64,000 bases of DNA. Source: Echinococcus granulosus (Eukaryota; Platyhelminthes; Cestoda; Cyclophyllidea; Taeniidae). Location of the stretch: assembly GCF_000524195.1 (NCBI RefSeq), contig NW_020170382.1, forward strand, positions 1,425,107 through 1,489,106, given 5' to 3'. Both the position numbers and the translations under genes were made by a program. This document shows positions 41,201 through 52,494 of the stretch, one piece after another; the first letter of the stretch is position 1, and every line of letters begins with the position of its first letter. Under the pieces are notes generated by a model that was given only the letters and a program-made list of their open reading frames with translations, had not been told where the DNA came from and made no database searches.

Positions 41201-44200
41201 GCTAATTTTGTACGCCTCGTATAGTGAAGAGTGAGAGAAGAATCGGGGATAATAGTAAACACGCATTCAAGCGAGTTTTCAATTGCAATCACTGTTGAGA
41301 TAGCAATGCTTTCCCACATCAGACATCATATATTTCCCATAAGTTTCAAAGAATTTTATGAAAAAAAGGATAATTTTCTCCAAAAGGTAGCATTTGCGAC
41401 TTGGATAATGTACTTATCAAAATTCTTCTCCTGTGATGGCAAAATAGTATCGACAAAAATAAATAAAATTATAACAAAAAGACCCCCTCATTGGCGACAT
41501 TTCACTAAATATGAGCTAATAAAATTCGTCCAGGCATCTTTGATAGTGGAATTAGGCTCTTCTAAGGCAGCAGAAAGCATTTAAGGCCCCACCTCTGGTA
41601 TTTCCGGCAGCTTTAAACGCAGTAGAAGGCGCACAACGAGACAGCTGTTTTGACCCCACCGCTCATAAATTGCTTAATGTCTGGAGGCATTAATCACCGC
41701 AAATCGGTATTTGTGACATTTTTCAAGTCACCAAAAGTTGAATGGCTATGGGCACTCCGTCTGTGTGGGAATGTGGCGCATTTTCAGCTGCAAGTGGAGA
41801 ATTGTCCAAGTCCCAAGTATTAAAAGCAGGGTAATTCAAAGGCCACTGCAACAAATATCGGTCAGTTGTCAGCTTCGCCGGCTCGCCTGTCTGGGTGGCG
41901 GTGGTTGGTAGGCCAGTGTGGTAGGTGCATGACTAATTTACATGCCCCGTCTCCCGCACTGGTAACCATGGCGTCTGGGTCACAAGCGTCGTTAAATCTC
42001 AACTGGATTTCAATTACACCGCCCCAGTCGTCATCCTGCCAGTGCCTAAGTTGGTATTTACTGGAGAAAATGGGTGGGGAAGGAGGGAAGATCGTAATGA
42101 AAGTTTTGAGGAGAAATGAATTTAGAATTGGCCATTGGAATGTGGGTTCGTGGCTCACACGTCGAAAACGCATGAGCCAGAAATATAATGACAACAAAAG
42201 CAAGTACGAGTTAACAGCTCATTCCTGCACGGGCACCATCACGATCGGATTAATGACATCTCTCATAAAAGAGAAGAATTGGAGAAACGATATTTATTTT
42301 AATGCTGCACGTTACTATGCTGGTATTTGTCAGCCTCCCACAATCTACTTTTCACAGGCATCTTCCAATTCTTTGACATGATCACGAAACTGCTTCAATA
42401 CGGGTAAGCCATACAACACCTTCAGGGGTGCATTGGGAGCAATGCCGATTCCCTTAAATGAATATCACGTCAGAACGTTATGAAATGCAGACATCTGCCG
42501 ACGATTACCGAATCTGCGGTGATTCATAAAGGAAGCTACAAGTGAAAGTCGCTAAAACAGTGAATCAAATCACAATCGAAGACAATCAGGTAGGTGGCAA
42601 GACTACTGTTAGCGGATCGTGGAGAGCCATCCGGCTGGTTAAAAAGAAGAGCGTTGGTCCCATGAGGGATAGACATCCTTACTGTGATTACAATTTATCG
42701 AGCCGTGAGACACACAGCGACATCTTTTACATTTTCAAGTGATAAAAGGACAAAAAGACCTAACTTCCGTGCTGGGGTCGGCATGGACAACCAGGAAGGG
42801 TTTCCAAGTTCGAGTGTCGATCGTAAGTCCTTGTAACTTTGAGGGAGTGCACTGAGCTCACTAATAAAGATGCTATTAAGCTGTAAATTTGATTCCTCAA
42901 TGGTAAACTCCGCAAGTCATTGGACCATTAGGCATGAGATGTTCACTCTTCCACAAGCAACGGACATTCCTACCATTTTCAAGTGCGAACGTCGTAGTGG
43001 AACTGAATCGAAGCGAACAAGCTAGAAAACGTTATGACATGGTCCACAACAGGTGCATTTGCTGATGCATGCACAGTTGATAGGAGAATTTCACTTGCAT
43101 CATCTACGCGGGAGGCTTGAAATGAGGATCAGATCATTGGCAGCTGAGGTGAACGAGTTCAAGGAAACAGTGGCCGCAGATATTCGACAACATTCGTTCG
43201 ACTACTAAATGCCGTATCTACCAGAGAAAAATATTGGTCTAAAAAAGCCCCAATTTGAAATCGGAAAATTTGACCAATTTTGCTAAAAAAAGAACATTCC
43301 ACCGCTACTTGAAGAATGATATGACTTTCCCATTCCTTTTCCCAGAGATAATTAATCCGACTCCGGTTCAACTATTGGAGAGGGCTAAATGACCGAGTTT
43401 CCCACATGGGCGAAAAAAAATGGGAATTTGTTTGTCACTACTGTGTGAGATTTGTTTCACCGAGAGCGACGGCCAAATGTCACTTCTGTTGCGTCAAGAG
43501 CAAGCAGATATTGGTGCATTCTTCCTTGGGCTCAGGGTGTAGAACAGAGTTGGCAGGTCAAAAATAATTCCACTGGCGAAAATCAACAGATTTTAATAAA
43601 AGGGGTCTTTCTCATACAAAAAGAAAGCCAAGTCTGCCACTAGAATCAGTCAAAAATAATAGAAATTTTAAGCCTTTTTAAAAGACCACAAAATTTCAAT
43701 TTTTCTGTACCATTTAAAACACGCTAAGGACAGAAGAGGCTTGCCTTGCTGTGTGATTTAAAAAATACACCCTGTCAACTGACTCCTATTATAAAACATT
43801 CACTTAACACTAGTAAAATGTTTTTATTCAATAATAATCCAATCACGAACCCCCGTAATTTCACGCACTTTCGAAGTAATTGGGATTTTGACGCATAAAG
43901 CCTAGCCATAGGAATGTGAAGAGAAACGAATCTCCTCCGGGGTTCGTTTGGCATGATTCGCAGAAAAGGTAGGCAACTTGTTGCAATACAGCGCTAGGCC
44001 TAAGAGATTATGATATATTTCTTACATTTCACTTTAATGCGATCGAGTTAATCTCCTACAGTGCCTGGATTTTCACTGCAATCACCTAATTGAACAAAGT
44101 GATCAAGGATGGAAGCTTTCAATTGAGCAATCGAGATCGACCAAAGAGGCTTAAGATTCGGTTCATTCGAACACGCATGCCATAGGTAATATCGCCATCC

Positions 44201-47200
44201 AAAGTGCGGGAGTTCAACTTGGAAACTTGTCGTACTCACGTTATCTACCACTTCTTCCAGATATGCAATTACCTCTTTTAAGGTGTGAAAAACACCCCAT
44301 TCAACATAACCAAAACGGCCTAAAGGCTTCAAAGCAGCTTGCCGGAGTCAACTACATCCCCAGAAGAGGAGGGTGTTCATCGAATTTGTGCTTAACTTTA
44401 GTCCAAGTTAACTCATTTTTGAAGAAAATTGAGGACTGAGCATGGGCTCTAGAGAGGGGAGGAGGATGATAGCGTACCATCGTCAATGCCACGGAGGTTA
44501 TTGACAAAGTCCTCCCGGGTCATTTTTGAGCCGGGTCGCACATTGGGGCTGTACATGTCAGTGTGAAGCATGATGATGGCGTAGGCGAGGATCATCACTG
44601 ACTCGGGGTTGCGGAATTGCGCCTTCACACGCGCCGAGTTCTGCTCGACGTAGGCCAACTGAAAGGCCGTCATGAGATGCACTATCTTCTGCGACTCTCC
44701 CTGCAATAGACATCAGTAGGTGAGTAAGCGAACTGGTGAATGGATAGATAGACAGACAAATGGACGACAAAAAGGACGAACACTTACGGGAGTGCGGAAC
44801 AGTGACATCATGAGCCTCAACGCCTCGTCAATCTCCTTCTCCCGAAAGTCCACTTGTCTGATAAATTGACTAAATTTAGGAGACAGAGATCGTATTAAGC
44901 TGTGTTTACTACCATCACCACCACCGCTGATAAACTCGCAGGTCCCATATGCATGAATACGAGGTCACACTCGGCGAGCGCTGAATGTAGACTCTTGTAG
45001 CGCCAGTAACGTAAACACACTACATGGTCTACCAGCGTAGCAGACACTCGAAATCGTCTCGAATGGACTCGAATCTTATGGCGTGATTACACATGCATAG
45101 TCTAACAGTGCGCCGGCTTCCTTTTATCTTATCCTCTATCTACAATTCCAGTCTGGTGGTTACCGGTTCCATTCAAAAGATACTCGACAAGAATTGAACA
45201 AAATGTATTCCCAAGAATGTCGTCGATTCAGGTACTTGGACCATGTACACCAAAGTTGTCCAGTGTTAATGAGTGTGATTACGACAGCCCATACACAAAG
45301 TGACAAAGCGTGATTTATGCCTACAGCTAAAAGAACCCAGTCATTCCGCTGACTCAACACAGTGGTGGTGACTATTTCCTTCAGTAGACGACTCCAAGTG
45401 TGCGTGCGAGAGGTCACGCCTACAGGTAGGAGGCCAATTTCTGAATAGAAGAAATTAGAGTAAACATGACCTTAAAATTTTATTGTAGACCTACTTGATG
45501 CAACAACCATTCCTGCCATATGCAAATGAGGACGCAACATTACCTCCAAAAGGCATGCCAGGTGTTTAGTTTCGTAATTTCGTGAGAAAAATTAAAACTA
45601 AAACTGTTAAACTATCAAGAAATCCACATTCACTATCGGGGTCACCAACGGAAGCTAACTACCATAGCCCAGATGCTACGGCCTAATAATGTCACCATTT
45701 GCTTTCATTTTTCTTCTCCCGATATACGTCGCATGGGTGGCGTAGTAGCTCAGATGAGAAAATCGAGGTGGCATACATGTGACGCTGGGAGCGAACGTAC
45801 AGGAAATTCTCAACTTAACAGAAGTTTGAAACTACACTACCTTGTACACAAATAGGTTCGCATGACTTCTTTAACACGTTTGTTTACCTCCATGCCAAAT
45901 GACACACAGCATTCACACAGCACCCTTGGCCTTTGATAAAAAATGCACCCGTGCGTGATCCAGGCAACCACAGAGTTAAATACACACTTACCGAGCCGTA
46001 GCGACACATAGATCGTGTTTCATTTCACCCAGGTACTCCCCAATCGCAGTACGAGCCAGTCCCCTGCGGATGTGCAAAAACCGTGCTATCTGTCGCGGAG
46101 AGGCCTCAAGGAACCGGAACCTAATTAACATGTCCATTCCCTTTACCGGAGACCTAGAAGAGGAGTAAAAAGTCAAACCCTCAATCTTCCTCTACAAATA
46201 TAAAATAAAGGTTGAAGAATGCCCACTTGTTAAAATAGTTCAAGCACACTCGGTAGAGCCGTTTTCGGCACCTGTCTGCAACTGCTGCGCTAGTGACAGG
46301 AGTTCTCGGACTCACTGGCACCAAGTTGGTTGCAGAGGCAACACCGGCAGAGGCGGAGGTGGAGTGGTGATGGAGCTGCACAAGGACCGGTGAGTTCCCC
46401 AAGCCTCCACAGTTGCCCTCTCTCCGAATCGGAGCCACGACTATTGGTTGGCGGGAGGGGGGTGAGACAACCAGAGTTGTTGCCGGTTGATCCGCGTAGG
46501 CCAGAGCATACATCTTCCCATCGGGAGTACACCACACTGGCGCCTGCACGGAGTTCGAACCCGTGCTGCAGCGACGAACTAGCACTGCGGTTGCTGTCGC
46601 TGGTTGAGTCAAATACCGTTGCTGTTGTTGTTGCTGGGGCTGCTGGTGTTGAGGTGCCAGATTAATGTACTGCTGATCCGATCTCACGGGGACAGCTACG
46701 TAAAGTTGTTGTGCTTGCTGGTGGGCACGTTGTTCTTCCCCCCTATCCATGACATAGTACACAAGAGGCTGTTGAGTCTGATGCTCCAACGACTGTCTTG
46801 TGACTTGTGTATTCAGTGTAACATTTTCGGTCGGCAGAGAGCCAGAGGAGCACGATCCTGGGGAGGAGACAAAACCAGAGGTAGAACCGGTTCCCGTTCC
46901 AGGACTGGAAGACTGCGGTGGATGTTGGCTCTTTGGCGCAACTAGATTGGAACACGAGTGCGATGAAACCTCACCGGACTCAGGAGACTGAGTTGCCCCC
47001 GATGGAGCGGACGATCGACTACCCTTTGCCTCTATTGTGAGGTCAGGAATAGAGCCCCCTCCCGGACTCCCTGCAGCCTCACTCGCCCAGTCCAGATAGG
47101 CTCGATCAATTACAAGATCTTCCATACTGGCCAAGTGTTGTGCTTCACGCTGGTCCTCAGGATAGTAGCTGTTTAATCCATTAGTTAGTCGGTTAGTCAG

Positions 47201-47710
47201 CCGTCGATCGGACCTCAGCTGAGCGTACTGAGCACGCATGCGATATTCACGATACTTGCGCTGTATTATGCGGGCAGCACGTTGAGCCCTCAGTCTCCCT
47301 CCATAGCAGCGTTCCATGAGGTCCACCTCCTTCGCGCGCAGATCATCTGAGAGTTCATAGGTGGTTGCGTTTATAATTCCCGGCCGAATCGTGGACGTCC
47401 GGTGGGGATCACAGTAGTTCCTGGGGTGCAGAGTGAGGGCGCGAAACTGGTCGTTGAGAGTAACGGACTTGGAGGTGGACTGGTGTTGCTGTAAGACATC
47501 GATTCGGGGAGCGACAGCGCTACCGGAGCGAGAGTTATTGGATCCCTGAAATCGTTGAGGTGCCTGTTGCCATCTAGAGAGGTGAGGAGGGTCGTAAGGA
47601 AGGTTGGACATTGGAGGGGGGATGGCAATCAATGAGGGCTCCTTGTTCATGTGCTCGGTGCTCAGGGAGAGAGCCCGAGTCGAACCCAAAGTGGAACGGT
47701 TAGTGTGCAT
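35205..47710 (-). CDS. IQSEC: IQSEC/BRAG-family Arf guanine-nucleotide exchange factor, 7 exons
   Basis: It activates Arf GTPases (Arf6 in relatives) at the plasma membrane. Exons: 46227-47719, 45992-46153, 44788-44857, 44478-44700, 39607-39791, 36492-36914, 35205-35552; GT-AG introns and phases close. It encodes 964 aa from the first ATG (47710). That exon's 5' edge, after acceptor tactcctcag, is 47719, so upstream coding exons are possible. Domains: Ser/Gln-rich N terminus; IQ motif ARIIQRKYREYRMR near 147; Sec7 about 480-665 with the catalytic glutamate finger PGESQK (Glu574) and motif LHTDMYSPN; PH about 700-850 (QRRLVCYCRLYEV, DVFLFNDLLLVTK, HYENGFSLYHV), interrupted by Ser-rich insertions; then a helical DIQECITETLEMDR and a His/Gln-rich tail. 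The family norm at the second Sec7 motif is LNTD; here Asn is His618. Which IQSEC paralogue it matches cannot be resolved, since invertebrates usually have one. Confidence 0.93.
37230..38265 (+). mobile_element. TRIM-like non-coding LTR element in an IQSEC intron, copy A
   Basis: The left LTR end (gggccataccggtagc ... cctcgtcttcagaaaag) is followed by the primer-binding-site-like TGGTGGCAGCCG at 37343-37354. An internal region of about 750 bases has no reverse-transcriptase or gag reading frame. A right LTR remnant spans roughly 38090-38265, ending GGTGCTACA. The internal part shares ordered blocks with copy B near 63 kb, e.g. CCTTCGGCAACT, ATACCTCCTC, CTCTGCTAG and ACTAGCGATGG, so this is a real family. 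The element is antisense to IQSEC. The left boundary is uncertain; sequence as far back as 37088 may belong. Confidence 0.7.
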
Positions 47711-48489
47711 TGAGGAGACCTGAGGAGTAGACAAATAGTGGGAAATAAGGAGTTATTCGCCTTCCGTTTGGTTTCCAGTACTATCTACTCTTCCCCACTC
47801 CGGGAAAGTAAAGTGAACGCGGATGATTGGTCCGTAGGAAAAGCAAAGCATCACCTGATTGGTGGGTAGAGATGTTTCCGAGACAGAGAAGGGATGCGTT
47901 ATGATCAATTAAGCTTGGCTGCCACAATAATCCCTAAACCAACCCGAATCATACTCCTCCATTGCCTCTAAAGAAAACCTGTCTACATGGGCCACTCACC
48001 CATATAAACGCACATGAACATGGGTAATATCAAATGTTCAAAAAATATACATATTAGTGGATTGAGAGGAGTGGGGTTTATCATGACCACCACAGGCACC
48101 CGCATAGAACCTTACCTACTTGGCCACCAGTCTGCCTCAGATGAAAATTGCCTACCACAGCCCAAAAATATTATTATTTCCGTTATTTTTTTGATCCTTC
48201 AACGCCTAATCCATAATTAAAAATACAAAAACAGGTAGATCAAGACCATCGTACACATACCCTGTTGCTTTAAAGTTAAAAAGGAAAAAACGATTTGTTA
48301 AGGCTGACGAAATTGTATCTGTCGACTAAACATACCGAAGTGAGGCGACGATGGAGATAGATACAATCCACTATACAGATATGATGTTAATTATGCTGAG
48401 GTGATCGAAAGACCGCTAGAGGACAAAGAGATACCCCGACTATGGGCGCGTGCGGAAGCGCTTGAGGAAGCGAAGTCTCAAAGACAAGC
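47711..48489. other. 5' region of IQSEC, between candidate promoter and first mapped coding exon
   Basis: If transcription starts near 48465, this holds a 5' UTR exon and a first intron spliced to the acceptor at 47719. No additional coding exon was recognised; a plus-strand ORF at 48014-48220 shows nothing protein-like. Confidence 0.35.
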
Positions 48490-48700
48490 AGCAAATTTAT
48501 AAATGCGCAAACGCACCTTCACGCACGCGCACACGACTGTCCTGCCCAGCCAACTTGCGCAGCACCCATTGGCTGGGAGATATTTAAAGCACGGTGCAAG
48601 CTTCGTCAACTACGCGAGGCTCTGATTGGTCGGTGCACGTTCTAGGTCGATGCTCGATTTCGCCAATCATAAGGGAAGGAGGTGTGACAACCAATAGTTG
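48490..48700 (-). promoter_or_regulatory. CCAAT-rich promoter candidate for IQSEC
   Basis: Four CCAAT boxes lie within 130 bases: two on the minus strand (ATTGG at 48568-48572 and 48625-48629) and two on the plus strand (CCAAT at 48663-48667 and 48691-48695), in a GC-richer segment than its surroundings. A minus-strand TATA-like element (gcatttataaatttgc, about 48492-48507) sits on the IQSEC side, about 750 bases upstream of its first mapped exon. The paired orientation would also suit a bidirectional promoter, but no plus-strand gene was found to its right. Confidence 0.45.
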
Positions 48701-51700
48701 TCAGGTCGCTGCAACTGTGAGTCACTTTTAGCTGGCCAGTCTGACGGTGTCGCAGAACGCACATTGTGCCGTGGGTGGGTGCGTGGACTTTAAAACACTT
48801 AAGTGATTTCATCGGTTTTGGTTAACTTTGCTTCTAACCTTGCGGGTCTTTGAAATGATTGTGGAAGTCGACTCTGTTATCCGTTGAATTTTGACTAGAG
48901 TCTACGTGTTGAAAAGAGTCGTGTCGGTCGTAAAAATAATGTTTGAGTTGATGCAGGTGTCATCGGGGTATCCTTTTGCGAAGTTGTTGCTGTAGGGGTT
49001 AGTGTTCGATCCCTCTGCACTACTGACCCTGGTTTAATGGCGAAAACGTGCGTCAGCTACTGCATTTTTACAGCGTCACATCGCGTGCTACATCGCTCCT
49101 CGCACACGTGCAGCTTAACCTCATGGGTCAAAAGCATCCTCTTAAACTAGCTTCGGATTTTATTGGTTCTTCATCCTGATAAGGCACTCTCCTGGCACCA
49201 CTCGAAATAATAATCAAATGGGTTTGAATAGGACTAATTGGAGTCTAGACTGCCTAAGAGGCCGTAACCCCCTCGACGCACAACTTGAGAACATTCCACG
49301 ATGCCTGGATAGAGGTGCCTGTATTAATTTGAAGATGAGTATTTTGAGCATCTATTAATTTTAGTTTTTTGCCTGGAAGGAACGAGTTTAATCATTCCGA
49401 AATTGCCCCTCTCGGATTACATGGTCTGGTGGTAACTCAGCTGTGCCCAAATCACCAGCTAGATGTCTTAGATTATCATTTTTCACTTTGACTATAACAC
49501 GTACGCGATGTCTTGATTTGCTCCCTTGAGCCGACGCGTCACATATTCGTGACGCCTTGGTTAAAAAATGATGCGTTAGTTCAGAAGGGTGAAATTGGGT
49601 GAAAACAACTCGTATTATACATTACCAACGAAGCATCTGCCTAATTTTTCTCTGAGGTCCGAGGGATGAGCGGATTAATTGGAGGTACACCTTTGTAGAT
49701 ACACAAACGGATTCCTTCGTGTTAGTACGGTGAAAAACTACAAGACAAATGTAGATTACACTGTGATAAATTTTCATATGCCTTCCAGTTTCTCACATTA
49801 ATAACTGGTGGGATTACTCAACTGATGCACAAGCAATATGTCTAAGCCGTAAACAATGGTGTACAACTTATTGCTGTATTTGTCAGTATAACATCGTTCA
49901 TTGCATAATCGTGGCAAGCATATACTTGATGAAATCTCTAATTAAGGGTAAAAGTTCAGATTTCGTATTTCGTCCAAATGAGGATGCGTTGAATGAGTTC
50001 AAGAAATACGATCAGTTAATTAATAATGACGGATCGTTTGAAATTTTCTTTGTCTTCAGGCAGTACAATGTGTGATAGCAATGACCAGATTGTTTATCAT
50101 TCGTGATGGTAAAAACGCTTGGTGTGAAATGTTTACACCGGTTAACCTTTTCCTACGATCATTCTAGTATCGTCTTTCGTCTGACACCGCAGAACTGCCT
50201 GATTCTCAATCCTTGTAACATTTCGCTGAGAGGGGAGATCCGTATCTCGATGCGATGGCGTGCTCCAAGCAGCGTTCGGTCGAGGACACAGGCAGGGAGA
50301 GTAGGAAAATTCGTAGATGAAAGTAATTCAGTTGTGGTTTATTACTCAATGACTCAGTTTGTGCTAGCTTTTCGAACAGCTCCTCTCTGATGCACCATAG
50401 CAACCCTTCTTGAAAGCTAACACCGATTGGTGATAATTCCTAAATTCCTAATTATTGTTATCGAGAATTTTGTCATCCAGGTCCATAAAGGACTTTTTAA
50501 AGTTTGAATCAGAATAATAGGAATGGGTGAATAGATGTAATTAAAACTAAATCCCATGGATTGAGAACATGATCAGGGTTTCACGATTCTGTGACGCTTG
50601 AGAAATGCATTACGGTAGATGCGCCTACTTTTTAAAGTTTTCAACAGGGAAGCACATTTACGTCAAGTGGACAAGTGCTTTAAAAATGAATCTCCTTTCA
50701 AGGTGTTAATTTTGGCAGTAATTTAAGGTGAATATTGAAGACCGGTGTTGCAAAGCAGCAATCGAATAATTTTAAAAAATGATTTTCCGTCTTTTCCCTT
50801 TTAAATTAATTCAAGATCGGTCTAGATCAACAGAACTTCATTTGCTTTCTTTGGCAAGCGTTTACCTTATCTAATGTAACGGTTGTGGATTCGACCAGAT
50901 AAAGGCGACTCCGGAAAGCCACACCCCGATGAAGTAGGACCTAAAATATTTAAAACCGTCGTGTGCAAATTTATGTTTAGGCAAAGTGGATGCTTAAAAT
51001 GAATGAGTTGATGAAAGAATTAATGAATAACCAAATAAGTAAATGAGTGAATCGGGGTTGAATGAACTGTTTAACTAATTTAGCACACGGCCCATCGAGA
51101 ATGTATTATCAGATGTAGTCATTATCTAATCTTGTGTATTGTTGTATATCTAGCATTTCTCTTATCTAGAAGTTATGCAGAAAAATATTACGTTCTTTAT
51201 GTGTATAACACTAGCGCCCACCTGTTTGACACAAATTCATAAGCCTCGTTTATATTATCCCCATTTAGGCTTTTACTTAATACGGTAGTTAGATTGCTAC
51301 TCCCTTCCCTCCCTCTCTCCCTCCGGGTGTAATGTTGCAATTAAATGTGCATCAAACGAAAGTGACAAATTTTATCACGGTTGCTACCTCGTGAGGCACT
51401 GTGCGAAGCAGGCATTCCGCAGTTCAGGAGAAAAGGCATGAAAGAATTCGAGTTTTTGAGAGCATCCCGAGCTTGTCGAGCGAATCAACACCGTTGCCTC
51501 CCCATCCCAGTGCGGTGTGGGGATAAATCGGTGTCCACGGCACAATCGATGCCAAATTGTGACCTGTGGATGCACTGAAAAAAGGACACTTGAAGCCGGA
51601 ATCAACGGATATTTACATTAAGTGGTGGGGTAATCTGAAAGGACGTTGGGTGGTCGGTTACATTGGATAATGTGCACATCTAGGTGGTACTAGCTCTTCT

Positions 51701-51951
51701 ACTGCATTGCGCCGAGGTGAGCATGATGTCCACTTGGCATTTGACAGTGGAGCGAAATTCGTTCACCCTGTGTTTACGCATGTGTGGGCACGTACACATG
51801 CTCCAATGGCCTTAGCAACTAACATCCAGGCTTCGACATTGCGCAAAACAACTTAAGCAATCGTACCAACACCGAGGGAATAAAAAGGACCACAGATTTC
51901 CCCCAACTATCATTTTAATTACACACATAACTCTCCTGATCATAGAATAGG
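48701..51951. other. Gene-poor stretch
   Basis: Short ORFs only, e.g. 50103-50390 (+) and 50206-50403 (-) overlapping each other. A pyrimidine-rich patch (tcccttccctccctctctcc) lies near 51301. A perfect 7-bp inverted repeat, GCGTCAC...GTGACGC, lies at 49536-49555. Nothing else recognised. Confidence 0.45.
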
Positions 51952-52233
51952 CTATTTGAGATAAAAGGTGTTGGCCACTCGGTTGGTGAAGTAGACTAGT
52001 GGAAAATGGTTGTTCAATCCGTGGGCATAAACGCCAAGCCCTTGGGAGACCAGTTGCACATTTCCCATGCCTTTTTGGCATATCAGTAAATCGGACAACT
52101 CTTCATAACTAGGCAGCTGTGAAATTTGATATGGTTCCACTTTAAAGCATGGGAAATGGGATAGGTCGTAGCCATGGCAGCTACACAACAGGCATGTGAA
52201 TAAAATGATGGTCATGTCAAGTCCTGCAGGCAT
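51952..52233 (-). CDS. Candidate small secreted protein, 93 codons
   Basis: The frame MPAGLDMTIILFTCLLCSCHG has a basic-free start, a hydrophobic core and a small-residue end like a signal peptide, followed by about 70 residues including PSYEELSDLLICQKG and FPLVYFTNRVANTFYLK. It could be a single-exon secreted protein or the first exon of a longer gene. No family recognised. It starts only 59 bases from an intact solo LTR in opposite orientation. No polyadenylation signal or splice partner was established, so the call is weak. Confidence 0.3.
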   Translation of the reverse strand: MPAGLDMTIILFTCLLCSCHGYDLSHFPCFKVEPYQISQLPSYEELSDLLICQKGMGNVQLVSQGLGVYAHGLNNHFPLVYFTNRVANTFYLK

Positions 52234-52292
52234 TTGGCTTCAGCATTCTTTGAAGGGAAAACGAGTTATCAGTACAAAAATAGCAACGCTTT

Positions 52293-52490
52293 TGTAATAC
52301 AATAGTGATTTATCCCTCGGTTTTGGTGAGGCGCGACTTTTGTACTTCGAATTAGTCCCCTTGTACCCGGCTGGGTGGGCTAGCCTTTTGGACCATGCCA
52401 ATAGCCCGGACACCTTCTCCGTGCTGAATATATATATTCTGCCCGAGTATTTCGTCTTCTTTCGTCTTCAGGGAGTCTCGGGACGCTACA
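52293..52490 (+). mobile_element. Intact solo LTR with 4-bp target duplication
   Basis: Exactly 198 bp, TGTAATACAATAGTG ... GGGACGCTACA, nearly identical to the LTR at 28795 and with the same GAATATATATATTC palindrome. It is flanked on both sides by CTTT (52289-52292 and 52491-52494), the signature of one insertion followed by LTR-LTR recombination. The high similarity suggests the insertion is young. Confidence 0.93.
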
Positions 52491-52494
52491 CTTT

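Noticed and set aside
41866..42381. 171-codon plus-strand ORF with a 113-codon ORF on the opposite strand
   Set aside because: It lies within an IQSEC intron, both strands are open, and neither translation resembles a known family. Possibly an old repeat; not supported as a gene.
46330..46945. Two overlapping plus-strand ORFs of about 110 codons
   Set aside because: Antisense of the large IQSEC exon, which has a clear IQ motif and Sec7 start on the minus strand.
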